This document shows, piece after piece, positions 5,646 to 6,152 of a stretch of DNA of 6,152 nt; within the stretch, counting starts at the first letter, position 1; each line of letters begins with the position of its first letter. The stretch lies in assembly GCA_012516225.1 (NCBI GenBank), contig JAAYWX010000341.1, positions 1 through 6,152 on the forward strand. The letters are read 5' to 3'. Made by a program: the position numbers and the translations under genes. This DNA comes from Clostridiales bacterium. Its GTDB lineage: Bacteria; Bacillota; Clostridia; Oscillospirales; Oscillospiraceae. The notes below the pieces were generated by a model. The model saw only the letters and a program-made list of their open reading frames with translations, had not been told where the DNA came from and did no database searches.

Positions 5646-6122
5646 ATGCTGCATACAATTCCGCCGGTTTTTGATTCAAATTCCAAAGTGCTGATTTTGG
5701 GCTCTTTTCCATCGGTCAAATCGAGAGAAACACAGTTTTTTTACGGAAACCCGCAGAACAGATTTTGGAGGGTAATCGCAAGACTTTTAAACTGCGAAAT
5801 TCCTGAAACGGCTGAAGAAAAACGGGCTATGCTTCTTAAAAACAGTATAGCTCTCTGGGACGTTGTCCAAAGCTGTGAGATTAAGGGTTCGGACGACTCT
5901 ACAATAAGGAAAGTTGTACCGAATGATCTTTCAGTTATAACAAGTACCGCCTGCATAAAAAAGATTTTTACAAATGGCGGAACTGCTGACAGGCTTTATA
6001 AAAAATACTGCCAAAGCCAGACGGAAATTCAGGCAGTACCGCTGCCGTCTACGAGTCCAGCCAATGCAAAGTTTGGATTCGATGAATTGGTAGAGGCGTG
6101 GAGTGTTATCTTAAAACCCTAA
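5646..6122 (+). CDS. DNA-deoxyinosine (hypoxanthine) glycosylase, uracil-DNA glycosylase superfamily
   Basis: A 158-residue base-excision repair enzyme that probably removes hypoxanthine arising from adenine deamination, leaving an abasic site. The N-terminal motif VLILGSFPSVKSRETQFFYG (15-34) followed by NPQNRFW (35-41) is characteristic of the hypoxanthine-DNA glycosylase group (UDG family 6) rather than of Ung, where a catalytic Asp follows the first motif; Asn38 is in the position expected for the key Asn of that group. ALWDVVQSCEIKGSDDSTI (69-87) and the C-terminal LPSTSPANA (133-141), the DNA-intercalation loop region, complete the pattern. Length is typical (about 160). The ATG follows GGGGAAGTGAG (5632-5642), with 9 nt between the GGGGA and the start, and lies 26 nt after the permease stop, so the two are probably co-transcribed. 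A functional link with the permease is not evident. Confidence 0.88.
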   Translation: MLHTIPPVFDSNSKVLILGSFPSVKSRETQFFYGNPQNRFWRVIARLLNCEIPETAEEKRAMLLKNSIALWDVVQSCEIKGSDDSTIRKVVPNDLSVITSTACIKKIFTNGGTADRLYKKYCQSQTEIQAVPLPSTSPANAKFGFDELVEAWSVILKP

Positions 6123-6124
6123 AA

Positions 6125-6151
6125 AATTTATTTAGTTAACATAAATAAATT
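6125..6151. terminator. AT-only palindrome after the glycosylase gene, possible terminator
   Basis: AATTTATTTA (6125-6134) and TAAATAAATT (6142-6151) are perfect 10-bp inverted repeats around GTTAACA, beginning 2 nt after the glycosylase stop and reaching the window edge. An A-run (6121-6126) flanks the left arm, which on the minus strand would be a T-run after the hairpin, so it could serve a convergent gene. The stem has no G-C pairs and whatever follows on the + strand is not visible, so the function is uncertain. Confidence 0.35.
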
Positions 6152-6152
6152 A

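Overview
The window looks like a chromosomal segment from a low-to-moderate G+C Firmicute, most likely a Clostridia member of the Oscillospirales/Ruminococcaceae type. This rests on the split CpsC-CpsD-CpsB phosphoregulatory module typical of Firmicutes, strong purine-rich Shine-Dalgarno (SD) sites, frequent ATA and AGA codons, and AT-rich intergenic DNA. The genus is inference only. All convincing genes lie on the + strand.

Bases 1-3925 are part of a capsule/exopolysaccharide locus. In order they encode the C-terminal two-thirds of a Wzz/CpsC-type membrane adaptor (cut by the window start), a CpsD/YwqD-type bacterial tyrosine kinase overlapping it by 4 bp, a CpsB/YwqE-type PHP-family tyrosine phosphatase, and a large membrane-anchored nucleoside-diphosphate-sugar 4,6-dehydratase of the CapD/EpsC/PglF/WbpM type. 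The first three form the phosphorylation switch that controls polymer assembly and export. The fourth makes the first modified amino-sugar precursor. The kinase lacks the usual C-terminal tyrosine cluster, while the adaptor ends in a Tyr/Gly-rich tail.

Bases 3926-4500 contain no large gene but are not empty. They hold a candidate promoter, a very good SD in front of a 22-codon GTG-start reading frame, and an adjoining +1 frame that encodes a membrane-spanning peptide. A textbook intrinsic terminator with a UUCG tetraloop follows. This looks like a compact small-protein gene, possibly frameshifted, or a leader. After the terminator come a second candidate promoter and a perfect 11-bp hairpin just upstream of the next gene.

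Bases 4501-6122 are a probable two-gene operon: a 372-residue ArsB/NhaD/SLC13-like anion permease, then a 158-residue DNA-deoxyinosine (hypoxanthine) glycosylase of the uracil-DNA glycosylase superfamily, 26 bp apart. The window ends in an AT-only palindrome.

The large genes belong to known families. The parts worth a second look are the tyrosine-tail arrangement, the small gene in the intergenic region, and the structured leader of the permease.
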